The notes under the pieces are model-generated. The model worked only from the letters and a program-made list of their open reading frames with translations, did not search any database and was not told where the DNA came from. Made by a program: the position numbers and the translations under genes. Shown here piece by piece: positions 37,046 to 46,010 of a stretch of DNA of 64,000 nucleotides; positions within the stretch are counted from its first letter, which is position 1, and every line of letters starts with the position of its first letter. The stretch covers positions 547,020 to 611,019 of the forward strand of contig NZ_PKQP01000002.1 of NCBI RefSeq assembly GCF_002887735.1. Reading direction: 5' to 3'. Source of the stretch: Stenotrophomonas bentonitica. GTDB taxonomy: Bacteria > Pseudomonadota > Gammaproteobacteria > Xanthomonadales > Xanthomonadaceae.

Positions 37046-37075
37046 CTCCTCGATGTTGGCAGCGAGACCCATTCC

Positions 37076-39124
37076 ATGAACACCCATACCCCGCACCAGA
37101 CCCTTTCCCTCCGGCGCAACCTCGGCATCATTGCCCACATCGACGCCGGCAAGACCACGCTCACCGAACGCCTGCTGTGGAAAACCGGCGAGATCCATCG
37201 CGTCGGCGAAGTCCACGACGGCGCGGCGACCACCGATTTTTCGACGATCGAGCGCGAGCGCGGCATCACCATCGGCGCGGCCGCCGTGCAGGCGCATTGG
37301 GCGCCACGCGATGAGCCGATCCATCACCTGACCCTGATCGACACCCCGGGCCATATCGATTTCGCGATCGAAGTGGAACGCTCCCTGCGCGTGCTGGACG
37401 GCGCGGTGGCGGTGTTCTCCGCAGTGGACGGCGTGCAGCCCCAGTCCGAATCGGTCTGGCGCCAGGCGCGTCGCCACGGGGTGCCGCTGATCGCCTTCGT
37501 CAACAAGATGGACCGCACCGGTGCCTCCTTCGAGCGCGTGCTCACGCAGCTGCGCGAGAAGCTGCGCGCCACCCCGTGGGCGCTGGGCGTACCGGTCGGC
37601 ACCGAAAGCCAGTTCAGCGGCTGGGTGGACCTGGTTGACCGCAGCACCGTGCAGTGGGACGACAAGGGCGGCGCCTTGCGTCACGCCTGGACGGCCGATG
37701 AGGCTGCCCAGTGGCTGCCGCAGCGCGAGGCCCTGATCGAAGCCGTGGCCGATGCCGATGACGTGCTGGCACAGGCCTGGCTGGAAGGCGAGACGATCGA
37801 CAACGCACAACTGCGCGCGGCGGTCCGTCGCGGCGCGCTGGCGGGTGCGGGCGTGCCGGTACTGGCGGGCTCGGCGTTCAAGAGCAAAGGCGTGGAGACG
37901 CTGCTGGATGCCGTGGTCGACTACCTGCCTTCGCCAGTGGATCGGCCAGCGGTGGTCGCCACCGAGAACGGCACCGACGTGCGGCTGCCGCCCGACCCGG
38001 ATGGCCCGCTCGCGGCGCTGCTGTTCAAGATCACGCACCAGAACCACGGTGCGCTGAGCTTCGTGCGGGTGTACTCGGGCACGCTGAAGGTGGGCGACGC
38101 ACTGGCCAGCTCGCAGCACGCACACGGGCGACGCGTCAGCCGCCTGGTGCGGGTGCAGGCCGACCAGACCCACGATATCAAGCAGGCCGTGGCCGGTGAC
38201 ATCGTGGCGGTGCTGGGCTGGAAGGAAGCGGTCAGCGGTGAAACGCTGAGTGCGCCCTCGCGCCCGCTGCTGCTCGATACGATCCAGGCGCAGCAGGCCG
38301 TGCTGGCGTGGCGGTTGACCGCGGAAAAGGCGTCCGACCTGATCCGCATCAGCCAAGGCCTGGCCAGCCTGGCGCAGGAGGATCCGTCGTTCCGTGTCGA
38401 GACCGATACGGACAGCGGTGAAACCCTGATCTGGGGCATGGGCGAGCTGCATCTGGAGGTCATGGTCGAGCGCCTGCGCACGGAGTGGGGCGTCAACATC
38501 CGCACCGGCGAGCCGCGCGTGGCCTACCAGGAAACGCCGAAGCGCGCCGTGCAGCGGGTGGAAGGCAAGGTCGCCAAGCAGACCGGTGGCCAGGGCCAGT
38601 TCGCCCAGGTACTGATCGACATCGCCCCGCGCGAGGATGGCGAGGTGACCTTCGTCGATCGCATCGTGGGCGGCGCGATTCCGCGTGGGTTCGTCAATGC
38701 GGTGGAGAAGGGCGTGCGTGCCGCACTGGGCGAAGGTCCGCTGGGGCATCCGGTGGTCGGTGTCGAGGTGACGCTGGTGGACGGACAGACCCACGTCAAG
38801 GACTCCTCGGACATGGCCTTCCATCGCGCCGGCAGTGAAGCGGTGAAAGCGGCGCTGGCCCAAGCGGGCACGCAGCTGCTGGAACCGGTGATGGAGATCG
38901 CCATCCACGCACCGTCGGGGAACGTCGGCGATGTGGTTGGCGACCTCAACCGCCGCAGTGGGCGGGTGGCCTCGATCGAGGACCAGGACGGGCAGGCCGA
39001 GGTGCTGGGTTATGCCCCGCTGGCGCGGCTTGGTGGCTATACCACGTCGCTTCGCTCGCTGACCCAGGGGCGCGCGTCCAGCGACATGCGCTTGAACGGG
39101 TATGAAGCGGCGCAGACGGCCTGA
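37076..39124 (+). CDS. Elongation factor G paralogue
   Basis: This 682-residue translational GTPase has the EF-G domain order. The G domain has HIDAGKTT (residues 21-28), RGITI, DTPGH and NKMD. Domain II, domain III, domain IV (GQGQFAQV, then SSDMAFHRAGSEAVKAAL) and domain V follow. The switch-1 segment reads DFSTIERERGITI instead of the DWMEQEQERGITI of housekeeping EF-G, and it stands alone, away from rpsL-rpsG-tuf. It is therefore a second EF-G-type factor. Such paralogues can act in translocation, ribosome recycling or antibiotic protection; which applies is unknown. The ATG at 37076 starts just before the G domain. The leader with a terminator suggests expression that depends on translation. 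Confidence 0.9.
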   Translation: MNTHTPHQTLSLRRNLGIIAHIDAGKTTLTERLLWKTGEIHRVGEVHDGAATTDFSTIERERGITIGAAAVQAHWAPRDEPIHHLTLIDTPGHIDFAIEVERSLRVLDGAVAVFSAVDGVQPQSESVWRQARRHGVPLIAFVNKMDRTGASFERVLTQLREKLRATPWALGVPVGTESQFSGWVDLVDRSTVQWDDKGGALRHAWTADEAAQWLPQREALIEAVADADDVLAQAWLEGETIDNAQLRAAVRRGALAGAGVPVLAGSAFKSKGVETLLDAVVDYLPSPVDRPAVVATENGTDVRLPPDPDGPLAALLFKITHQNHGALSFVRVYSGTLKVGDALASSQHAHGRRVSRLVRVQADQTHDIKQAVAGDIVAVLGWKEAVSGETLSAPSRPLLLDTIQAQQAVLAWRLTAEKASDLIRISQGLASLAQEDPSFRVETDTDSGETLIWGMGELHLEVMVERLRTEWGVNIRTGEPRVAYQETPKRAVQRVEGKVAKQTGGQGQFAQVLIDIAPREDGEVTFVDRIVGGAIPRGFVNAVEKGVRAALGEGPLGHPVVGVEVTLVDGQTHVKDSSDMAFHRAGSEAVKAALAQAGTQLLEPVMEIAIHAPSGNVGDVVGDLNRRSGRVASIEDQDGQAEVLGYAPLARLGGYTTSLRSLTQGRASSDMRLNGYEAAQTA

Positions 39125-39141
39125 CGGCCAAAGCGGAACGG

Positions 39142-39169
39142 AAAGGGAGCCGGGCAACCGGCTCCCTTT
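39142..39169 (+). terminator. Terminator after EF-G paralogue
   Basis: A 12-bp perfect stem (AAAGGGAGCCGG and complement) with a GCAA loop ends in CTTTA, 18 bases after the stop. Confidence 0.9.
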
Positions 39170-39289
39170 ACCTGTCAGCGTTGGGAGTCCGCACAGCCGG
39201 ATGCACACGGCCACAGATAGAATATCCAGTGCAGTGTCGCTGACGGCGTGAGCTGTCCGGCGACCGGATGACATCCTTGGAGTACCACC

Positions 39290-40216
39290 ATGAGCAATAC
39301 GCATTTCTATCCCATCGGCACGCCGGGCCAGCCCTGGGGTGACGCCGAACGCGCCCGGTGGCGCGCAGGCCAGCAGCGCCAGCGCAGCTACCACGACGAT
39401 GTCGTGGCCGCACTCGAGCGCCTGGGCGAGCGTTTCGATGTGGTGCAGTACGGGCAGCTGGACTACGCGCCGGATCATTACCCGCTGTTTGCGGTGGTCA
39501 GCCATGAGTGGGATCCGGCACTCCCGACCGCGCTGGTGACCGGTGGCGTGCACGGCTACGAAACCAGCGGCGTGCATGGCGCGCTGCAGTTCCTCGATCA
39601 GAACGCCGAGGCGTATGCAGGCCGTATCAATCTGATCGTGGCGCCCTGCGTCAGCCCGTGGGGCTATGAGCGCATCCAGCGCTGGAATCCCGATGCGATC
39701 GATCCCAACCGCAGCTTCCGTGGTGATGGCCAGATCGAAGAAGCGGCGTCGCTGATGCGCTGGATGGCCGCGCGTGGCGATGACCTGCTGGTGCACCTGG
39801 ACCTGCACGAAACAACCGACAGCGACCTGCATGAGTTCGATCCGGCGCGCTGCGCCCGCGATGGCATCGCCCTGGTGCCGGACATCATTCCCGATGGCTT
39901 CTACGTGATCGGCAACAGCGAAGATCCGCAGCCGGCGTTCCAGCAGGCGTTGATCGCCGCAGTGGAGAAGATCACGCACATCGCCCCGGCCGATGCCAAT
40001 GGCGAGCTGATCGGCATGCCGCTGCAGTCGCCGGGCGTGGTCTGGGGCGAATCGCGTTCGATCGGCGCCTGCGCCGGCTTCACCGACGCGCTGTACGCCA
40101 CCACCACCGAGGTCTACCCGGACAGCCCGCGGACGTCGCCGCAGGAATGCAACGATGCGCAGGTCGCGGCGGTATGCGCCGGCCTGGACTATGCGCTGGC
40201 GCATCCGCGCCGCTGA
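39290..40216 (+). CDS. M14-family zinc carboxypeptidase-like protein
   Basis: This 308-residue protein of the M14 metallocarboxypeptidase family has zinc ligands His88 and Glu91 (GVHGYETSG) and His173 (HLDLHET). A substrate-binding Asn-Arg pair is in DPNRSF (Asn140, Arg141), and a candidate catalytic Glu is in TTTEVYPD. There is no signal peptide, so it is cytoplasmic, as in several bacterial M14 or succinylglutamate-desuccinylase-like enzymes. GGAG lies nine bases before the ATG, and a TAGAAT at 39218-39223 may be its -10 box. The substrate is unknown. It is transcribed separately from the EF-G paralogue because a strong terminator lies between them. Confidence 0.88.
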   Translation: MSNTHFYPIGTPGQPWGDAERARWRAGQQRQRSYHDDVVAALERLGERFDVVQYGQLDYAPDHYPLFAVVSHEWDPALPTALVTGGVHGYETSGVHGALQFLDQNAEAYAGRINLIVAPCVSPWGYERIQRWNPDAIDPNRSFRGDGQIEEAASLMRWMAARGDDLLVHLDLHETTDSDLHEFDPARCARDGIALVPDIIPDGFYVIGNSEDPQPAFQQALIAAVEKITHIAPADANGELIGMPLQSPGVVWGESRSIGACAGFTDALYATTTEVYPDSPRTSPQECNDAQVAAVCAGLDYALAHPRR

Positions 40217-40286
40217 TCCTCTCGTTGGAGGTCGCCGCCCAACGACGGGCGGCGCCTTGCTCCTGACGACGGGCTGACCTGCCAGG

Positions 40287-41840
40287 TCAGCTTTTCAGCC
40301 ACCGCTCGCAGCCTGCGCTGCTGTCGGTCGAGCTGGCGGCCTTCGCGCAGGTTTCGGTCATCCGTGCCTGCAGCCGGGTCAGGCTTTCCGCGCCGTGATG
40401 GTCGCGGCTCCACGCCTGCAACGCACCGCCCAACCGTTCAAACCGCTGGCGGGTGCGCTGGTGGTAGCCGGCTGGCTGGGCAGCCAGATCGGCGATGACC
40501 TCGGTGGTGGCCGTCTCGATCGCCGGCGCATCGTCCGGGCTCAAGCGCAGCAGCCCCTCAACGTAGAGAACGCCCCACTGCACGCGCGTGGCCGGTCCCT
40601 GCGCACCCTGGTAGGCCTTGTGCAGCCAGGAGATGGCAGAAGCCTTGTCGCCACGTTCTTCAGCCAGTTCGGCCAGTTCGGGCATGTAGTAATAGGGTGT
40701 CTGGCTGCGGTCCAGCTCGGCCAGCAGGAGCTTCTCGGCCGCGGCATCGTTCTTGATCTGGCGGAGTACATACACGGCGGTACTGATCGTGGCCTGGCGT
40801 TCGTGTGGTGTGGTCGCGGCGGCATCGGCGGCCGCGACACGCTGCTGCGCCTTGGCCTTCAGCGCCGCTGGAATGTCCTGGTCGGGATGCTGCTGGCGCT
40901 GCAGGGCAAGCTCGGTGATGACAGTGCCGAGCCGCGCATCGGCTTTGTCGCCGAGGGCATGATCGGCGGCAGCCAGCGCGCCCAGCAGCTGCGTTCCCAG
41001 TTGCTGGGCCTGGTCCGGGGTGGCACTGGCGCGGGCCACCAGGGCAGGGCCCTGATAGCCGAGCAGGTCCCGATTGGCCCGCACTTCCGCAGGGGAGGCG
41101 AGAACGGCATCCAGCAGGGCGCGGGTGCTGTCGCGCTGCGCGGCGGTCGGCGCGTTGTCCGGCTTGCCTGCACCGAGCGCCAGCAACGCGAACCGCCGCT
41201 GCAGCGCCGGCTCGGGCGCAGCAGTGGCCAGTTGCTGCAGCAATGACGCTGCATCGCGCTCGCCCGCCAGGCGGTTGGCATCCACTTCCCAGCCGTAATC
41301 GCCGAGCACGCGCCAGTCCTCCGCGCTGACATCCTGTGGTGCCGTCAAGGCATGCTGCAGCACCTCGCTCACGGCGGTGCGACGGCTGGCAGCCAGGGTG
41401 AGGGCGCGGGTCAGGGCTGCACTGTCGTTGCCACCGGCCAGGCGGGTGAGCTCGTTGCGCTGCGGGTCAAGCACGATCAGGGTCGGATAGCCGCGCACGC
41501 CGAATCGCTCGCCCCAGGCCTGTGCGCCTTCCTCGTCCCCATCCAGATAGACGGGCACGTACTGACGGGTCAGCGCGATGAAGGCCGGATCCTTGAACAG
41601 CGTGGCCTTGAGCTGGTTGCAGGGCGGGCACCACACCGCGCCCCAGTACAGCAGCACGGGCTTGCCGCTGTCGCGCGCCTCGGCGAAGGCGTCGTCGACG
41701 TCGCCATGGCGCCAGGCGATCTCCGCAGGTGCCGGTGCGGTAGCCGCGGGCACCGCAGCGTCGGCGGGAGAGGGGGCCGGCGTGCAGGCCGGCAGCAGGG
41801 CAACCACGCCCAGCAGACCAAGGGACAGAGCAAGGCGCAT
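40287..41840 (-). CDS. Thioredoxin-fold lipoprotein with helical repeats
   Basis: This 517-residue lipoprotein (LLPAC, acylated at Cys19) has a thioredoxin-like domain (about residues 40-160). The redox motif WCPPC has Cys71 and Cys74, and the cis-Pro is in RGYPTLIVLD. The remaining 350 residues are helical and TPR-like, with repeated Leu/Ala patterns. A thiol-disulfide role in the periplasm is likely, and the helical part may bind partner proteins. The last Cys pair (SAGCERW and ETCAKA) may form a disulfide. It is divergent from the Oar-type receptor gene. A related family is the DUF255-like or DsbD gamma-type thioredoxins. Confidence 0.85.
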   Translation of the reverse strand: MRLALSLGLLGVVALLPACTPAPSPADAAVPAATAPAPAEIAWRHGDVDDAFAEARDSGKPVLLYWGAVWCPPCNQLKATLFKDPAFIALTRQYVPVYLDGDEEGAQAWGERFGVRGYPTLIVLDPQRNELTRLAGGNDSAALTRALTLAASRRTAVSEVLQHALTAPQDVSAEDWRVLGDYGWEVDANRLAGERDAASLLQQLATAAPEPALQRRFALLALGAGKPDNAPTAAQRDSTRALLDAVLASPAEVRANRDLLGYQGPALVARASATPDQAQQLGTQLLGALAAADHALGDKADARLGTVITELALQRQQHPDQDIPAALKAKAQQRVAAADAAATTPHERQATISTAVYVLRQIKNDAAAEKLLLAELDRSQTPYYYMPELAELAEERGDKASAISWLHKAYQGAQGPATRVQWGVLYVEGLLRLSPDDAPAIETATTEVIADLAAQPAGYHQRTRQRFERLGGALQAWSRDHHGAESLTRLQARMTETCAKAASSTDSSAGCERWLKS

Positions 41841-42183
41841 CAGGACATCCAGGCAGTTGGAGAGGGCAGCAGACAGGCTCGATTGTAGGAAGCCGCGCGG
41901 CCGCGGATGGCCTGACACTGATGCAGATTACTCATGACGGCAGACCCCGCAGTGATGAGTCACGCGCCGCACGCCTGCGCCCGGTACGCGTAACCAAGCA
42001 GAACCTGCCTGCGCGGTGACCCGTGTCATGGTTTCTTCACTGTCGATATCGCCATCGGCAAACACCACATAACGCCTGCGCATTTCTGCATTGGGGCGCG
42101 AGCGGGGTTAATGAATGTGCGATGTCCGTTCCGCCCCGAGGCGGTCACAGACATGGCTTCCCCCACTACCCGTACGACCTTCG
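41841..42183. other. Divergent intergenic region
   Basis: This 343-base gap separates the thioredoxin lipoprotein (minus) and the Oar-type receptor (plus). It contains a TGAC-CCGT-GTCA inverted repeat (42017-42028), but I cannot define promoters. Upstream ATGs at 42111 and 42115 precede the chosen receptor start, and only the second is in its frame. Confidence 0.5.
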
Positions 42184-45177
42184 ATGACGACAGCTCGTTC
42201 TTCCCTGCGCCCGCGATTGCTGGCGTTGGCGGTGTTGCTTGCCACCGCCTCCCCGACCCTGCATGCACAGTCCACCACCGGTGCGATCGCCGGCCAGGCG
42301 CCGCCATCGGCGCAGCGTATTTTCGTTCGCAGCGATACCGGCCTCACCCGCGAAGTGACCGTCGACGCGCGCGGTCGCTATACCATCAGCCAGCTTCCGC
42401 TGGGCCGGTATTCGGTCGAGGCGCGCGACGCCGACGGCAAGGTGCTGCAGACCCGCCAGGACGTCGCACTGACGGTCGGTACCAGTACCGAAGTATCGTT
42501 CGGCGATGTCACCCGCCTGGACGGCATCCAGGTCAGCGCGGACCGTGCCGCCGCCGCGATCGATGTGAGCAGCGTGGATTCGCGTACGGTCATCACCGCA
42601 GAGCAACTGCAGCGGCTGCCGCTGGGCCGTTCGGCCGAGGCCATCGCCCAGCTCGCACCCGGCGTGATCGGCAACAGCGGCAACGGCACCTACGCCGGCC
42701 CAACCGGCGCGCAGCTGGTGAGCTTTGGCGGTTCATCCGCAGCGGAGAACGCCTACTACATCAACGGCTTCAACAGCACCGATCCGCTGCGCGGCCTGGG
42801 CGGGCTGACCTTGCCGTACGGAAGCATCGACCAGCAGGAGATCTACACCGGAGGCTACAGCGCCAAGTACGGCCGCTCCGATGGTGGCGTGATCAATGCG
42901 GTCGGCAAGCGGGGAACGAATCAGTGGCACTTCGGCGGCCAGGCCACCTGGGAGCCGGCATCCACGCGTGCGGACAAGGACGACGTGCGTTATCCCGGCG
43001 ATGGCGCGCTGTATGCGCCGGAGAGCAAGGACCGCGAATGGGTCAGCACACAGGGCATCTATGCCGGCGGCCCGTTGATCGAAGACCGGCTGTTCTTCTT
43101 CGGCTCCTACGAGCTGGAGCGCCGTGAAGGCACGGATGTCAAGAATGTGGAGGCGACGAATTCCTATTCCCGCTACGAGTACGAGCGCCCCCGCTGGTAC
43201 GCCAAGGTGGATTGGAACATCACCGACAATCACCTGCTGGAGCTGACCGGCGCCTCCAGCCGCAATGTATACCGTGGCGACATCTTCGCCTATGACTACG
43301 ACACGCTCACCCGTGGCGCCCAACGTGGCAAGGACGACACCACCAAGACCGGTGGCGACCTGTGGACGGCCAAGTACACCGGCTACCTGACCGACCGGCT
43401 CACCGTCAGCGCGCAATACGGCGAAATGCGCACGGATGACTACATCGGCAACCCGGCCTACGACGGCAGCCTGACCTACCTCAACAGCCCCAACCTGCAG
43501 AATCCGGCGTTGACCGGTGGCACGCCGATCACCAACGCGCAGACCACCTCGCTGCTGGTCAATCCGGATCGCGGAAACCGCAGCAACAACCTGCGCCTGG
43601 ATGCGAACTACGTGTGGGGCGACCACAGCATCACACTCGGCATCGACAACCAGAACGCCCGCGCGTTGAACCGCGGTTCGGTCGCCTCGGCCGATGGCTA
43701 CTACTGGATCTACGGGCAGTCCAACCCGAACGTGCCGATCAATACCGGCCTGGGCGTGCCGGCGACCGGTGGCATCCGCAATGGCGAGGACGGCTATTAC
43801 GTACGCCAGTATGTCTACAGCGCGCTGGCTTCGGTACGGGCGTCGCAGCGGGCGCAGTACATTGAAGACAACTGGCAGGTCACCGACCGGCTGCTGCTCA
43901 ATCTTGGCCTGCGGCTGGACCAGTTCACGAATTTCAACCGCGATGGCGACGCGTACATCAAGCAGACCAGCGGGCAGTGGGCGCCACGCCTGGGCTTCAG
44001 CTGGGATGTCGACGGTGACGGCCGCTTCAAGGTGTTCGGCAACGTGGGGCGCTATTACCTGGCGCTGCCGCTGAACCCGGCGTTCAACGCCGCTGGCGCG
44101 ACGCTGGCCACCTCGACGTACTACACCTACGGCGGCATCGACAGCAACGGCTATCCGACAGACCTCACCCGGTTCTCCGATCCTGTTTCGGCCAACAACA
44201 ACTATGGCCTGCTGCCGGATGCGAAGACCGTGGCCACCTCCGGCATCGAGCCGTCCTACCAGGATGAGTTCATCCTCGGCTTCAGCAAGGCGCTCGGCCA
44301 GGACTGGGTGTACGGGGCCAAAGCGACCTACCGCGTGCTGCGCAGCGGCGTGGACGACTACTGCGATATCGATGCGGTACTCGGCAAGGCCAGCAGCCTG
44401 GGCTACAACGTGACCAAGGACAGCAACCCGGTCAGCTGCTGGCTGATCAATCCGGGGCGCGCCAATACCTTCAACCTGGTCGATACCGGCGGCAATTACG
44501 TGACGGTTCCGCTGAGCAACGCGGAAATGGGCTTCCCGCAGTTCAAGCGCAACTACTACGCGGTGAACCTCTCGCTGGAACATCCGTTCGATGGCCGCTG
44601 GTATGCCCGCGGCGACTACACCTGGTCACGCAGTTACGGGACCACTGAAGGCCAGTTGCTCTCGGGGATCGGCCAGACGGCGGTGTCCACCACGCAGGCG
44701 TGGGACTACGCCCAGCTGATGGAGCACACCAACGGGCCACAGAGCAACGACCATACCCACCAGTTCAAGCTGCACGGCTATTACCAGCTCACCCCGGAAT
44801 GGTTGGTATCGGCCAACCTGAAGGTACTCTCGGGTTCGCCGTTCAGTGCGCTGGGCTCGTACGGGCCGGACTTCGAAGACCCATCCGGCTACGGCATCGC
44901 GTATCACTTCTACAACGGCCAGCCGGCGCCTCCCGGGAGCCAGGGGCGCCTACCGTGGCTGAAGCAGCTTGACCTGGGGGTGTCCTACCGCCCGGCAGTG
45001 GCCGATGGTCGGCTGGGCTTCAACCTGGACGTGTTCAATGTGTTCAACAGCCAGGTGGCGCTGTGGAAATCGCCGTACGCCGAGCTGGATCCGGGACAGC
45101 CGGATCCGCTGTATGGCGCGGCAACCGTGCGTCAGGCGCCCCGTTCGCTGCGGGTCAGTGTGAGTTACGACTACTGA
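42184..45177 (+). CDS. Oar-type TonB-dependent outer-membrane receptor
   Basis: This 997-residue outer-membrane protein has a signal peptide (ending in SPTLHAQ), a carboxypeptidase-regulatory-like beta domain (about residues 30-110, with GRYTISQLPLGRYSV), a plug domain (with LPLGRSAEAIAQLAPGV, YYINGFNSTDP and YSAKYGRSDGGVINAVGKRG) and a large barrel ending in the aromatic SYDY. This matches the Oar/TonB-dependent family common in Xanthomonadaceae, where members import plant-derived or other organic substrates or have adhesion roles. The substrate here is unknown. The ATG at 42184 starts the signal peptide; an in-frame ATG at 42115 would add 23 residues. Confidence 0.9.
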   Translation: MTTARSSLRPRLLALAVLLATASPTLHAQSTTGAIAGQAPPSAQRIFVRSDTGLTREVTVDARGRYTISQLPLGRYSVEARDADGKVLQTRQDVALTVGTSTEVSFGDVTRLDGIQVSADRAAAAIDVSSVDSRTVITAEQLQRLPLGRSAEAIAQLAPGVIGNSGNGTYAGPTGAQLVSFGGSSAAENAYYINGFNSTDPLRGLGGLTLPYGSIDQQEIYTGGYSAKYGRSDGGVINAVGKRGTNQWHFGGQATWEPASTRADKDDVRYPGDGALYAPESKDREWVSTQGIYAGGPLIEDRLFFFGSYELERREGTDVKNVEATNSYSRYEYERPRWYAKVDWNITDNHLLELTGASSRNVYRGDIFAYDYDTLTRGAQRGKDDTTKTGGDLWTAKYTGYLTDRLTVSAQYGEMRTDDYIGNPAYDGSLTYLNSPNLQNPALTGGTPITNAQTTSLLVNPDRGNRSNNLRLDANYVWGDHSITLGIDNQNARALNRGSVASADGYYWIYGQSNPNVPINTGLGVPATGGIRNGEDGYYVRQYVYSALASVRASQRAQYIEDNWQVTDRLLLNLGLRLDQFTNFNRDGDAYIKQTSGQWAPRLGFSWDVDGDGRFKVFGNVGRYYLALPLNPAFNAAGATLATSTYYTYGGIDSNGYPTDLTRFSDPVSANNNYGLLPDAKTVATSGIEPSYQDEFILGFSKALGQDWVYGAKATYRVLRSGVDDYCDIDAVLGKASSLGYNVTKDSNPVSCWLINPGRANTFNLVDTGGNYVTVPLSNAEMGFPQFKRNYYAVNLSLEHPFDGRWYARGDYTWSRSYGTTEGQLLSGIGQTAVSTTQAWDYAQLMEHTNGPQSNDHTHQFKLHGYYQLTPEWLVSANLKVLSGSPFSALGSYGPDFEDPSGYGIAYHFYNGQPAPPGSQGRLPWLKQLDLGVSYRPAVADGRLGFNLDVFNVFNSQVALWKSPYAELDPGQPDPLYGAATVRQAPRSLRVSVSYDY

Positions 45178-45189
45178 GGGACAGGGCCA

Positions 45190-45219
45190 GGCGGGTGGGG
45201 GAGGGAGCCCCTGCCCGCC
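45190..45219 (+). terminator. GC-rich hairpin after Oar-type receptor
   Basis: GGCGGG-TGGGG pairs imperfectly with CCCCTGCCCGCC, starting 12 bases after the receptor stop. No T-run follows. Confidence 0.4.
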
Positions 45220-45308
45220 GGCAGCCGCACCAACGCGAACGCCCCAGGGCGTGGCACGTCGTTCACGGATCCCGAGGCAGTCTGGGCCCATTCCCAGTGG
45301 AGCCTCTC

Positions 45309-46004
45309 ATGCAGACGCAGATCCGAAACAGGGCAGGGTGGATGGCAGCCGGTTTGACGGCGCTGCTGTGTGCCTGCTCGCCGCAGGGCGAGGACGGTGC
45401 CGCACCCGTGGCGCTGCCGAGCGGCGCTGATCCGGGCGCGGCGAAGGCCGCTGATCCAGTGCCCGCCGCGGCAGCGGCCGAGCGGCCGTCACCTGTGTAT
45501 GAGGAAGCGAAGCCGGGCATTGCGGTGGGTCCGGTGGCGGGAGTGCGGGTTGCGCTCGATTTCCAGCGTGACTACCTGGCCTCGCCCAGTTGGAAGCTGT
45601 TTGGACCGCCGGACAGCAAGGGGACGCCGCTGGTGGCGCTGGTGCTGGAGGGATCGGATCGGGTCACGGCCGGCGAACTGCGGATCGGCCGCAGTGCTGA
45701 AGCAAAGCAGATCACGTCCTGCCTGGAACCACCGGCCGAAGCAACGGGCCCTGCGGCATCGGCCACTGTCGATATCGGCGGCGTGCCGTTCACCCACTTC
45801 ACGGCCGGTGATGCCGCCATGAGCCATTACGTCAGCGCCGAGAGCTACCGCGCAGTCCACAACGGTGCCTGCTATGCGATCGATCTGGTCGTCGCCGGCA
45901 CGCGCCCGGACGTGTATGACCCGCCGCGCACGCCACCCTTCAGCCAGCAGGAAGCGGCATCCCGCTTGGCTGAGGCGCTCAAGGCCGTGTACTGGACGCA
46001 GTAA
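45309..46004 (+). CDS. Lipoprotein of unknown function
   Basis: This 231-residue predicted lipoprotein has a lipid-attachment site probably at Cys23 (ALLCAC). A low-complexity Ala/Pro linker (residues 30-70) precedes a globular domain of about 160 residues with VRVALDFQRDYLASPSWKLFG and a Cys pair (ITSCLEPP, NGACYAIDLV) that could form a disulfide. No family is recognised. GGAG lies nine bases before the ATG. It ends six bases from the convergent histidine-kinase gene. It could belong with the Oar-type receptor upstream, but a hairpin separates them. Confidence 0.75.
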   Translation: MQTQIRNRAGWMAAGLTALLCACSPQGEDGAAPVALPSGADPGAAKAADPVPAAAAAERPSPVYEEAKPGIAVGPVAGVRVALDFQRDYLASPSWKLFGPPDSKGTPLVALVLEGSDRVTAGELRIGRSAEAKQITSCLEPPAEATGPAASATVDIGGVPFTHFTAGDAAMSHYVSAESYRAVHNGACYAIDLVVAGTRPDVYDPPRTPPFSQQEAASRLAEALKAVYWTQ

Positions 46005-46010
46005 CGGCGT

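Noticed and set aside
42111..43127. Plus-strand frame starting at 42111 across the start of the Oar-type receptor
   Set aside because: It is out of frame with the receptor, which has a clean signal peptide from 42184. I considered a frameshift, but both halves of the receptor are continuous in one frame.
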